Positions 17,170 to 24,613 of a stretch of DNA of 46,446 nucleotides are shown here, piece after piece. The stretch's first letter is position 1; the number at the start of each line of letters is the position of its first letter. The DNA lies in contig CAIKVT010000002.1 in assembly GCA_903830945.1 (NCBI GenBank), positions 1 through 46,446 on the forward strand, in the 5' to 3' direction. The notes beneath the pieces are model-generated. The model was not told the DNA's origin and ran no database searches. It saw only the letters and a list, made by a program, of their open reading frames with translations. The DNA is from an uncultured Elusimicrobia bacterium. Lineage in GTDB: Bacteria; Elusimicrobiota; Elusimicrobia; UBA1565; UBA9628. The translations under genes were made by a program, and so were the position numbers.

Positions 17170-17726
17170 GGCCTTCTCCGCCCCTGCCAGCCGAGCTCAG
17201 CCAAGAGCCTGATGCGTTTGCGAAGGATGGAGACAGAAGGGCGGTCGCTCTGCAGTCCCTTGATGGAAAGGATGACGAGTTCAGCGACATCCGCGCCGCT
17301 CACGAAGCGGGCCAGCACCCGGATCAGGTAGTCCTTGTATTTGACCCCGACCTCCTCCCAGGCGCGCATCCCCTCGTCCAAGAGCTCCCCGCCATGCGGG
17401 CTGTCCGCCCCCTTGGCATAGAGACCCACCCCCCACCGCTCCAGAACCTCGAGGAACTTATCCTTGTCGCCGGCATCGGACTGGAGCACCGCCTCGGTCT
17501 CCTGCCTAAGCTCTTGCAAGACATCCTGGACTACAGAAAGGAAGAGATGCTTCTTGTCCTTGAAATAGGCGTAAAGCAAGGAACGCGACACGCCGGCCTT
17601 GCGGGCCACGTCGTCGAAGACGGTCTTGGCGAAGCCGTATTGGATGAAGCACTCCAAGGCGGCGGCCAAGATCTCCTGGCGCCGGATGTTCTTGCGCTCT
17701 TCCGCGGGGCTCATGTCAATACACAT
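17166..17726 (-). CDS. TetR/AcrR family transcriptional regulator
   Basis: A 186-residue one-component repressor. The N-terminal HTH spans about residues 12-58 (RRQEILAAALECFIQYGFAKTVFDDVARKAGVS, then LLYAYFKDKKHLF), the canonical TetR DNA-binding module. The C-terminal helical domain would bind the inducer and dimerise. It is the first gene of the efflux operon and overlaps tolC by 4 bases, so it almost certainly controls that operon. Two starts are possible, ATG 17726 and ATG 17714. Neither has a Shine-Dalgarno sequence. A -10 box 8 bases before 17726 favours a leaderless start there. A perfect palindrome covers both start codons. Confidence 0.92.
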   Translation of the reverse strand: MCIDMSPAEERKNIRRQEILAAALECFIQYGFAKTVFDDVARKAGVSRSLLYAYFKDKKHLFLSVVQDVLQELRQETEAVLQSDAGDKDKFLEVLERWGVGLYAKGADSPHGGELLDEGMRAWEEVGVKYKDYLIRVLARFVSGADVAELVILSIKGLQSDRPSVSILRKRIRLLAELGWQGRRRP

Positions 17727-17734
17727 TTTGACAT
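17713..17734. promoter_or_regulatory. Palindromic operator over the tetR start
   Basis: ATGTCAA-N8-TTGACAT is a perfect inverted repeat with 7-base arms (17713-17719 and 17728-17734). It overlaps the predicted transcription start and the tetR start codons. A third half-site, TGTCAA, lies at 17748-17753. Position and symmetry are those of an autoregulatory TetR-family operator. Binding is inference. Confidence 0.65.
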
Positions 17735-17763
17735 ATTATATTTATTTTGTCAACACGTAAAAA
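17735..17763 (-). promoter_or_regulatory. Promoter of the tetR-tolC-adaptor-RND operon
   Basis: On the minus strand, TTTTTA (17763-17758), 17 bases, perfect TATAAT (17740-17735), then 8 bases to ATG 17726. It fills the 39-base AT-rich gap after the polyferredoxin gene and directly abuts the palindromic operator. An alternative -35/-10 pair is TTGACA (17753-17748) with CAAAAT (17730-17725). Confidence 0.55.
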
Positions 17764-17765
17764 CT

Positions 17766-19283
17766 CTAGAATGGAAAGCCGCCGGCTTCCTCGGCAGCGG
17801 CCGGCCTGCAGCGCCAGCAGGCCTGGCCGCCTTTGCCCACGGCACAGGTGCGGCAATCGATCTTGCTGCCGCACTTGGGCGGTGAGACGAAGGCATGGAC
17901 CTCCACCGGGTCGACCACGATGGCCTTGCGCGGCCGGGTCGGGCAGGCGAACTGGCAAGCCCCGCAGCCGATGCAGTAGTCCTCATGCTGGACCGGCGCG
18001 TAGACCGAGCGGAAAGGCTCCATGCTCAGCGCCCCGGTCGGACATTGCTCCTGGCAGGCGCCGCAGTCGCGCTCGAAAGCGTAAGGGATGCAGATCTCCC
18101 TGATGATGCGCGACTTGCCGATGCGGATGCGCTTCTTGGCCGCCAGCGGGAAATACGAGATGGCCCCGCTCGGACAAACGCCCAAGCAGGCGTTGCACTC
18201 GTAGGCGCAGTAGCTCACGCCGTAGTCGAGCCGCACCTTGGCCAAACCGCCGAGGCCCAGCCCGCGGCCCGCCGGGACCAGGACCCCGCTCGGGCAGACA
18301 GACACGCAGGTGTCGCAAGCCACGCATCGCTCCAGAAATGTCGCGTAAGCCTTGCCGCCGGGCGGCACCACGGCCGCGGCCGGACCTATCCCGAAGAAAC
18401 GCCTCTTCGCCCACGAACCGGCGGCCCAGCCCGCGACAGAGGAGCCGGCCCCGGCCAAAAACTCACGGCGGTTCAGAAATCCCACGGCTGAGGCCGAGGA
18501 CGGAGCAGCGCCGCGATTCCAGGGGCCTTGGAAGGTAAAAGCCATGACTTGCTCGGCGCACACGCTGGAGCACTCCAGACAGTTGATGCAGAGCTTGCCG
18601 TCTATGCGTCCATCCGATATACAAAGGGAAGGGCAGACCGCCGCGCATTTGCCGCACCCCCCCCCGCATCCCGCATTGCGGACCTTACCGGGCGCCACCG
18701 CCTGCATCAGCATGAAGAGAGTCCCCGAGGGGCACAGCGCGCCGCAGAACCAGCGCGGCCAACGCAAAGGGAGCAACATGACCACGGCCAGGAAAGCCAG
18801 CCCTAGAATAAAATTGGCGCCGAAGGGCCCGCCCGTGCGCAAGGCATGGAAGAGCCCATAGACGCGGCCCAAGCTGCTGAAATGGTCGAAATACAAATAG
18901 GCCGAAGACCGCTTGGCCAAGAAGGCCAGTCCCGAGGCCAGGACCAACAACCGCACCGCGGTCCAACCAGTGGTCGGCCGTCCGGCCAGGCCCAAGGCCT
19001 GGCCCACACGTCGGGAGATCTCCTGCAGGAACCCCACCGGACAAAGGAAGGCGCAGTAGAGCCGCCCGGTCAGGACCGTGACCGACAGCAGCCCGGCGGC
19101 CACGGCCAACGAAAAAAAGCCCAGGGGCGGAAGCGCGAACCAGGGCAAAGAGGCCATGGTAGGAAAAAGGTACAGGCCATGGTAGAAAGCCACGACATGG
19201 CGATCCGCGATCAAGCCGAAGCCTACGCTCAGGCTCAGCGCCAGGAAGGCGGACTGGGTCAGAAGGCGGATGCGGGGGACCAA
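17766..19283 (-). CDS. Membrane polyferredoxin, NapH-like/NapG-like fusion
   Basis: A 505-residue iron-sulfur membrane protein. Residues 1-195 hold about five helices with two NapH/NosR-type C-x3-C-P motifs (C77/C81 and C180/C184). A cysteine-rich segment (206-242) follows. At 271-290 there is a twin-arginine-like signal (NRREFLAGAG plus a hydrophobic stretch). After it come ferredoxin motifs at C320-C330, C359-C370, C407-C414 and C437-C447, and a last cysteine group at 471-492. The protein reads as a NapH-like quinol-interacting module joined to a MauM/NapG-like Tat ferredoxin. It probably moves electrons between the quinone pool and an extracytoplasmic partner. The DUF362 gene upstream ends 3 bases before it. 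Confidence 0.85.
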   Translation of the reverse strand: MVPRIRLLTQSAFLALSLSVGFGLIADRHVVAFYHGLYLFPTMASLPWFALPPLGFFSLAVAAGLLSVTVLTGRLYCAFLCPVGFLQEISRRVGQALGLAGRPTTGWTAVRLLVLASGLAFLAKRSSAYLYFDHFSSLGRVYGLFHALRTGGPFGANFILGLAFLAVVMLLPLRWPRWFCGALCPSGTLFMLMQAVAPGKVRNAGCGGGCGKCAAVCPSLCISDGRIDGKLCINCLECSSVCAEQVMAFTFQGPWNRGAAPSSASAVGFLNRREFLAGAGSSVAGWAAGSWAKRRFFGIGPAAAVVPPGGKAYATFLERCVACDTCVSVCPSGVLVPAGRGLGLGGLAKVRLDYGVSYCAYECNACLGVCPSGAISYFPLAAKKRIRIGKSRIIREICIPYAFERDCGACQEQCPTGALSMEPFRSVYAPVQHEDYCIGCGACQFACPTRPRKAIVVDPVEVHAFVSPPKCGSKIDCRTCAVGKGGQACWRCRPAAAEEAGGFPF

Positions 19284-19286
19284 GGC

Positions 19287-20219
19287 TTAAACCTTCAAAG
19301 AGATGCGCTTGATGGCGGCCCGGTCAAGGTCCATGCTGCCCACGCCCAGCTCAGCCGCCATTTTAAGGTATGGGACGCTCTCCGGGGTCCGGCCCAGAAC
19401 CTTGGCCGCCGCGCAATCCACGAGCACGGCGTCCGCGGAGAGGAGCTGCATCCTTTTCATGTCGAGGTCGTCGGTGGTGGCGCCGTAGGGGCCGTTCTCC
19501 ATCATGACCAAGAAGGCGTCAACGACGTTGAGGTCGGGCTTTCGCAGAAGAGGGAATTCCACGATGCAGCGCTGCAAATCGTTGCGGTGCCAGAAGCCGC
19601 GGTCCCAGACCACGCCCATGAGGTTCTTCAAGGCCGCGGTCATGCGACCCCCGCCATGGCTCTTCAAAATGGGAACGTTGATGACCGCGTCGCAGTCCAG
19701 ATAGAGCTCGTGGACCAGCGCTTCCTTGAGGACTTTCGCGCCGGGGATGGCGACCCTGCGGTAAGCCTTAATGTCAGAACTGGAACGCATCTCGCCGCCG
19801 TTGCGCTTGACCGCATCCGCGATGCCGGATCGGCGATAGCAGTCCTCTTCGCGGTTGACCGGATGGTCGAAACAATAGACCTTCTTGGCGCCGGCCTCGC
19901 AGGCAGCGGCCACGATTCGGCCGACCAGGTCGGGATTGGTGGTGGCGCCTTCGCTGGGCGTCTTGTCCCATCCGATGTTGGGCTTGACCAGGACGGTCTT
20001 GCCTTTCTTGACGAAGCGACCCAAGCCGCCCAGTGCCTTAATGCCCGCGTCGAACATCCGCGCCGGCGATCCGTCGCGCACCGCGACCAGGTCAGGCTGG
20101 GCGGGTTTAGAAGCGTCATCCTCCGTGCCCAAGAGCGGCATGCGCAAGAACGACGGCAGCAGCCCGCCGGCTGCGGCGGTCAGGCCGAGCTTGAGCAATC
20201 CCCTCCGCGTGATTTCCAT
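19287..20219 (-). CDS. Tat-exported DUF362 protein
   Basis: A 310-residue protein of the DUF362 family, whose biochemical role is not established. It has a twin-arginine signal (TRRGLLKLGLTAAAGGLLPSF). The family core is visible as VLVKPNIGW near residue 95 and, later, a DAVINVPILKSHG segment. The Tat signal implies export of a folded, possibly cofactor-containing protein. It is the first gene of a two-gene operon with the polyferredoxin. DUF362 proteins are often neighbours or fusions of ferredoxins, so a redox role is likely. A weak TATCAT box lies 9 bases before the ATG, and no strong Shine-Dalgarno sequence is seen. Confidence 0.85.
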   Translation of the reverse strand: MEITRRGLLKLGLTAAAGGLLPSFLRMPLLGTEDDASKPAQPDLVAVRDGSPARMFDAGIKALGGLGRFVKKGKTVLVKPNIGWDKTPSEGATTNPDLVGRIVAAACEAGAKKVYCFDHPVNREEDCYRRSGIADAVKRNGGEMRSSSDIKAYRRVAIPGAKVLKEALVHELYLDCDAVINVPILKSHGGGRMTAALKNLMGVVWDRGFWHRNDLQRCIVEFPLLRKPDLNVVDAFLVMMENGPYGATTDDLDMKRMQLLSADAVLVDCAAAKVLGRTPESVPYLKMAAELGVGSMDLDRAAIKRISLKV

Positions 20220-20310
20220 CGGCCCGCTATGATATCAAACCGGAAGGCCGGCTCGTACAGACCGCCGGCCGAGAGCCCCGGCGATGATGCCTTGCGCCAC
20301 CCTTCCAAAA

Positions 20311-20339
20311 TTGATAAATTCTATTCGGACTTCGATACG
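20311..20339 (+). promoter_or_regulatory. Tentative promoter of the purine operon
   Basis: TTGATA (20311-20316), 17 bases, GATACG (20334-20339) in the 146-base gap before guaB3. The -10 is a poor match. I see no purine or guanine riboswitch fold and no clear PurR-type palindrome in the gap 20220-20365. Confidence 0.25.
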
Positions 20340-20365
20340 CCTAGCCTGACCACGGAGGTGCCGAG

Positions 20366-21529
20366 ATGGCGTTCTTCATAGGCCGCGACCGGGAAGCCCG
20401 CCGAGCCTACGGATTCGACGAGATCGCCTTGGTCCCGGGCGATGTCACCGTCAACCCGGACGAAGTCGACGTCAGCCTCATCATCGGCGACGTCAAGCTC
20501 GCCATCCCCTTCCTCGCCTCCGCCATGGACGGCGTCGTGGACGCTCCCTTCGCCATCGCCATGGGCCAGGCCGGCGGCCTGGGGGTCTTGAACCTCGACG
20601 GCATCAACTCCCGCTATAAGAAACCCCGGGAGGTCCTCTCCGCCATCGCGGCCGCCAAGGCCGAAGACGCCACAAAGCTCCTCCAGGAAGTCTACCGCAA
20701 GCCGGTCCAGGAAGATCTCATCGCCGAGCGCGTCAAAGAGATTAAAAAGGCCAAGGTCCCCTGCGCGGTCTCCTGCATCCCGCAGAACGCCGAGCGCTTC
20801 GGCGCCATCGCGGAAGATGCCGGCTGCGACATCTTCGTGGTCCAATCCACCGTGGCCACGGTCCGGCACAAAGCGTCCCGCTACCAACCCTTCGACATCG
20901 CCCGCTTCATTAAAGAGAGGACCATCCCGGTCATGGTCGGCAACGTGGTCACCTACTCCGTGGCGCTCGAGCTCATGGAGGCCGGCGCCTCCGGCCTTCT
21001 GATAGGCGTAGGGCCCGGCGCGGCCTGCACCACCCGCGGGGTACTCGGCCTGGGCGTGCCTCAGGTCACGGCCACGGTGGACTGCGCCGCGGCGCGGGAC
21101 TTCCACTTCAAGCGCTCGGGCCGCTACGTCCCCATCATCACCGACGGCGGCATGTCCACGGGCGGCGACATCTGCAAAGCGATCGCCTGCGGCTCTGACG
21201 GCGTCATGGTCGGCTCCGCCTTCGCTCGGACCAAAGAGGCTCCCGGACAGGGATTCCACTGGGGCATGGCCACCCCGCACCAGAACCTTCCCCGCGGCAC
21301 CCGCATCCAGGTGGGCGTCACCGGCACCTTGGAAGAGATACTCTTCGGCCCCTCGCGGCTTGACGACGGATCGCAGAACCTCGTCGGCGCCCTGCGCACC
21401 TGCATGGGCTCGGTCGGGGCCTCCACGCTCCGCGAGATGCAGACCACCGAGATCGTCATCGCGCCTTCCATCAAAACCGAAGGCAAGCTCTTCCAGAAAG
21501 CACAGCGCATCGGGATGGGCAAGGGATGA
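20366..21529 (+). CDS. guaB3: IMP dehydrogenase, GuaB3 type
   Basis: A 387-residue IMP dehydrogenase-family (beta/alpha)8 barrel. It lacks the CBS tandem that canonical GuaB (about 490 residues) carries between barrel strands. The catalytic loop is [15 protein letters not shown] with nucleophile Cys221. The phosphate-binding [16 protein letters not shown] and VMVGSAFA elements are intact. This matches the GuaB3 subfamily known in Actinobacteria and Cyanobacteria. It should oxidise IMP to XMP with NAD, the first step toward GMP. GGAGGT lies 7 bases before the ATG. It opens the nine-gene purine operon and overlaps guaA by 4 bases, which supports a genuine role in GMP synthesis. Confidence 0.9.
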   Translation: MAFFIGRDREARRAYGFDEIALVPGDVTVNPDEVDVSLIIGDVKLAIPFLASAMDGVVDAPFAIAMGQAGGLGVLNLDGINSRYKKPREVLSAIAAAKAEDATKLLQEVYRKPVQEDLIAERVKEIKKAKVPCAVSCIPQNAERFGAIAEDAGCDIFVVQSTVATVRHKASRYQPFDIARFIKERTIPVMVGNVVTYSVALELMEAGASGLLIGVGPGAACTTRGVLGLGVPQVTATVDCAAARDFHFKRSGRYVPIITDGGMSTGGDICKAIACGSDGVMVGSAFARTKEAPGQGFHWGMATPHQNLPRGTRIQVGVTGTLEEILFGPSRLDDGSQNLVGALRTCMGSVGASTLREMQTTEIVIAPSIKTEGKLFQKAQRIGMGKG

Positions 21530-23100
21530 CCCGCCCTTTTGTCCCCACCGCGACCTCGCCGACGCTATTCCCCGGGCTCCTGATCCTGGACTTCGGCAGC
21601 CAGTACACACAGCTCATCGCCCGGCGCCTGCGCGAGCTCGAAGTCTACACCGAGATACTCCCCTACTCAGCGACGCCGGAGCAAATCCGCGGCCGCAACC
21701 CAGCCGGGATCATCCTCTCCGGCGGGCCGGACTCCGTGCACCGCGGCGGTTCTCCCCGGCCCGACCCGGAGGTATTCCGGATGGGACTGCCCATCCTGGG
21801 CATCTGCTACGGGATGCAGCTCCTGGTGTCCCTGCACGGCGGCCGCGTCGCGCCCACGCGCCGGCGCGAGTATGGCCACGCCGACGTCACCGTCACAGGC
21901 GCGACGCCTCTCTTCTCCGGCATTTCCAAGCGCCTGCAGGTCTGGATGAGCCACGGTGACGCGACCGTGCACCTGCGCAACGGCTTCAAGGTCCTCGCCC
22001 GCACCGCAGCCGCACCCTGCGCCGCCATCGGCGACGAGCGCCGACATTGGTACGGCGTCCAGTTCCATCCCGAGGTCGCGCACACCCCCCAAGGTGGCCG
22101 CATCCTGGAGAATTTCGCCCGCCGAATCTGCGGCCTCTCGCAGAGATGGACCATGGCGTCCTTGCTCAAAGGCCAGGTCGACGAGATCCGCAGCCGAGTC
22201 GCAGACGCCGACGTCGTCTGCGCGCTCTCCGGCGGCGTGGACAGCTCGGTAGCCGCGGCCCTCATCCATCGAGCCATCGGCAAGCGCCTGCACTGCATAT
22301 TCGTAGACACCGGCCTCCTGCGTCTGGGCGACCGGCAGCGCATGAAGAAGTACCTGGGCGGAGCCCTAAGCCTTGACATCAAGACCGTAGACGCCTCGGA
22401 CCTCTTTCTCAAGCGCCTCGCCGGCGTCAGCGACCCGGAGCGCAAGCGCAAGATCATCGGCCGGACCTTCATCGAAGTCTTCGACCGCGAGGCCAAACGC
22501 CTGCCGCGCGTCGCCTTCTTAGCCCAGGGAACCCTCTACCCCGACGTCATCGAATCCGTCTCCGTACACGGCCCTTCGGCCGTCATCAAAAGCCACCACA
22601 ACGTAGGCGGCTTGCCCAAACGCATGCGCCTCAAACTCATGGAGCCCCTGCGCGCCCTCTTCAAGGACGAAGTCCGGCGCTTGGGCCGCGAGATGGGCCT
22701 GCCTGCGGAGATCCTGAGCTGCCACCCCTTCCCCGGCCCCGGCCTGGCCATCCGCGTCCTGGGCGTGGTCACCCGCGAGCGGCTCGCGGTCCTAGCCCGC
22801 GCCGACGCCGTCCTACGCGAGGAACTCCACGCCTCGGGCTGGTACGACAAGGTCTGGCAAGCCTTCGCGGTGCTCCTGCCGGTGCGCTCCGTGGGCGTCA
22901 TGGGCGACTGCCGGACCTACGAGAACACGATCGTCCTGCGCAGCGTGGACAGCCGCGACGGAATGACCGCGGACTGGTCGCGCCTGCCCACCGAACTCCT
23001 TCAGAAGATCTCCAGCCGCATCGTCAGCGAAGTCAAGGGCGTCAACCGGGTGGTCTACGACGTCACCTCAAAGCCCCCCGCGACCATCGAGTGGGAATGA
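21526..23100 (+). CDS. guaA: GMP synthase (glutamine-hydrolysing)
   Basis: A 524-residue bifunctional enzyme that converts XMP to GMP with ATP and glutamine. The N-terminal class I glutamine amidotransferase domain has GGPDSV, the nucleophile elbow GICYGMQ (Cys94) and the FHPEV histidine/glutamate pair. The ATP pyrophosphatase domain carries the PP-loop [12 protein letters not shown] near residue 230. The C-terminal dimerisation domain ends with [17 protein letters not shown], the canonical terminus. It overlaps guaB3 (ATGA) and purC (ATGA), giving a direct IMP to XMP to GMP pair at the head of the operon. Confidence 0.97.
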   Translation: MTRPFVPTATSPTLFPGLLILDFGSQYTQLIARRLRELEVYTEILPYSATPEQIRGRNPAGIILSGGPDSVHRGGSPRPDPEVFRMGLPILGICYGMQLLVSLHGGRVAPTRRREYGHADVTVTGATPLFSGISKRLQVWMSHGDATVHLRNGFKVLARTAAAPCAAIGDERRHWYGVQFHPEVAHTPQGGRILENFARRICGLSQRWTMASLLKGQVDEIRSRVADADVVCALSGGVDSSVAAALIHRAIGKRLHCIFVDTGLLRLGDRQRMKKYLGGALSLDIKTVDASDLFLKRLAGVSDPERKRKIIGRTFIEVFDREAKRLPRVAFLAQGTLYPDVIESVSVHGPSAVIKSHHNVGGLPKRMRLKLMEPLRALFKDEVRRLGREMGLPAEILSCHPFPGPGLAIRVLGVVTRERLAVLARADAVLREELHASGWYDKVWQAFAVLLPVRSVGVMGDCRTYENTIVLRSVDSRDGMTADWSRLPTELLQKISSRIVSEVKGVNRVVYDVTSKPPATIEWE

Positions 23101-24062
23101 ACGCCATCAAGACTCCGTCCCCGAACTCGGCGCCCGAGTGGCGCCGAGTCAGTCCTCCCCCCTATGAGGGGGAAGGACTTTCCGTTGGGGGCAGTCGTGC
23201 CGTCATCAACCTCCCCCTCCTGCGCCACGGAAAGGTCCGCGACGTCTACGACCTCGGTGATCGTCTGCTCATCGTGGCCACGGACCGTATCTCGGCTTTC
23301 GACGCCATCCTGCCTACCGCTGTCCCGGGCAAGGGCCGGGTGCTGACGCAAGTCAGCGCCTTCTGGTGCCGCAAGACGGAGCCGCTCATCTCCAACCATT
23401 TCATCTCCGCGGACCTCGCCGAAATCCGCCGCAGCCTGCCCGCGCCCTTGCGCCTCGGCGACGAATTCTCCGGCCGCGTCACCCTGGCGCACAAGGCGCG
23501 CCGCGTGGACGCCGAATGCGTGGTGCGCGGATACTTGGCCGGCTCCGGCTGGAAGGAATACCTCAAAACCGGAGCGGTCTGCGGACACCAGCTGCCAGCG
23601 GGACTACGGGAGGCCCAACGCCTGCCCGAGCCGATCTTCACCCCCTCCACCAAAGCCGAACAAGGCCACGATGAGAACATCACACGCGGGCATCTCGCCG
23701 ACCTCGTAGGCTCAGACACGGCGCGGCGTCTCGAAGCGGCCTCCCTCAAACTCTACGCCTTCGGCGCCGACTTCCTGGCGCCGCGCGGCGTGATCCTGGC
23801 CGACACCAAATTCGAGTTCGGCTTCCTGGGCGACGAGCTCATCGTCATCGACGAGATGCTGACCCCTGATTCCTCCCGCCTATGGCCCGCCGCCAGCCAC
23901 CGGCCCGGGACCTCTCCCGCAAGCTTCGACAAGCAATTCGTGCGCGACCATCTCGAGCGCATCCGCTGGGACAAGACCTCGCCGCCGCCCGTCCTGCCCG
24001 CCGAAGTCGTGGCCGGCACGGCGAGCCGCTACGAGGAATTCCTCAGGATAGTGACAGGGTGA
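23097..24062 (+). CDS. purC: Phosphoribosylaminoimidazole-succinocarboxamide synthase
   Basis: A 321-residue SAICAR synthetase of the longer ADE1-like type. It ligates aspartate to CAIR with ATP. The conserved fold begins at about residue 39 ([17 protein letters not shown]), and ATDRISAFD follows near residue 58. Family members normally start only a few residues before that strand. Here about 36 extra residues precede it, rich in Pro/Gly/Ser, and residues 10-28 are encoded by two hairpins. ATG 23097 overlaps the guaA stop (ATGA), and no other in-frame ATG or GTG lies between it and the core. The long N-terminus therefore seems to be translated. Confidence 0.95.
   Translation: MNAIKTPSPNSAPEWRRVSPPPYEGEGLSVGGSRAVINLPLLRHGKVRDVYDLGDRLLIVATDRISAFDAILPTAVPGKGRVLTQVSAFWCRKTEPLISNHFISADLAEIRRSLPAPLRLGDEFSGRVTLAHKARRVDAECVVRGYLAGSGWKEYLKTGAVCGHQLPAGLREAQRLPEPIFTPSTKAEQGHDENITRGHLADLVGSDTARRLEAASLKLYAFGADFLAPRGVILADTKFEFGFLGDELIVIDEMLTPDSSRLWPAASHRPGTSPASFDKQFVRDHLERIRWDKTSPPPVLPAEVVAGTASRYEEFLRIVTG
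23125..23179. repeat. Double-hairpin palindromic element inside purC
   Basis: Two adjacent inverted repeats. The first is ACTCGGCGCC (23125-23134), 5-base loop, GGCGCCGAGT (23140-23149), with perfect 10-base arms. The second starts at 23151 with AGTCCTCCCCCC, has a 5-base loop (TATGA), and closes at 23179 with GGGGGAAGGACT, giving 12 base pairs with one mismatch. Both lie in frame in the purC N-terminal extension. No T-run follows, so they are not intrinsic terminators. The layout recalls in-frame palindromic repeats such as the Rickettsia palindromic elements. Confidence 0.7.
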
Positions 24063-24067
24063 GGCCC

Positions 24068-24613
24068 ATGAACGACAAAACGGATGTCTTGACCAAAAAA
24101 ACGTCGGGGCCACTTCCCGCGCCAAAGCCGGCCCCGGCCGGCCCCGGCAGCTACCTAGTCGAAGTCAACCTCAAGCCCGACTTCACCGACGCGGAAGGCT
24201 CAGCGGCCCAGTGGTTGCTCCACTGTGCCGGGCTGGCGTCCAACGCCGTGCGCGTGGGACGGCTCTACGACTTGCGCGGCCCGCTCAACCTGGGCCACGT
24301 CCACACGGCCGTGCGAGAACTGCTCTGCGACTGCGTCACCCAAGAGTTCCGCATCTGCCCCAGCGCCGGCGCCGCGCCACACAACGGCTGCCTCTGGCGC
24401 GTGGAAGTATGGCTCAAAGCCACGGTCACGGATACGGTCGGAGAAAGCGTGCGTGAGGCGCTGCGCGATTTGGGGTTGCCCGATGTGTCCGTACGCTGCG
24501 GGGTGTCCTACCACATCACAAGCAAGTGCGGCCGCAACCAGCTCGACAAAGCCGTAGCCCGATCGCTTGCCAATCCCATCATCCACCACTTCAGTCTACA
24601 CGAGGCGCACTGA
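24068..24613 (+). CDS. purS: Tandem-duplicated PurS subunit of FGAM synthase
   Basis: A 181-residue protein with two PurS-like domains. PurS is the small (about 80 residues) subunit of the three-part PurSQL complex that turns FGAR into FGAM. Domain 1 (28-96) has YLVEVNLKP, the D-x-x-GSA-like helix start DAEGSAAQWLL and V-VGRLYDLR. Domain 2 (109-178) has RVEVWLKA, VSVRCGVSYHI and ends LANPIIHHFSL, the usual PurS C-terminus. Only domain 2 keeps that LANP-I motif, so domain 1 is more diverged. The PurS fold is dimeric, so the tandem copy may act as a built-in dimer. ATG 24068 has a GAGG site. It lies 5 bases after purC and shares one base with purL. Confidence 0.8.
   Translation: MNDKTDVLTKKTSGPLPAPKPAPAGPGSYLVEVNLKPDFTDAEGSAAQWLLHCAGLASNAVRVGRLYDLRGPLNLGHVHTAVRELLCDCVTQEFRICPSAGAAPHNGCLWRVEVWLKATVTDTVGESVREALRDLGLPDVSVRCGVSYHITSKCGRNQLDKAVARSLANPIIHHFSLHEAH

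Noticed and set aside
20220-20365. A possible purine or guanine riboswitch before guaB3
   Set aside because: No conserved purine-aptamer loops or pairing pattern could be found in the 146-base gap.
18846-20381. A 511-codon plus-strand open frame opposite the polyferredoxin and DUF362 genes
   Set aside because: Its translation has no recognisable motif, while both opposite genes have clear family signatures. GC-rich genes commonly leave long antisense open frames.
20321-21610. A 429-codon minus-strand frame opposite guaB3
   Set aside because: Shadow of an unambiguous IMP dehydrogenase gene. No motif.
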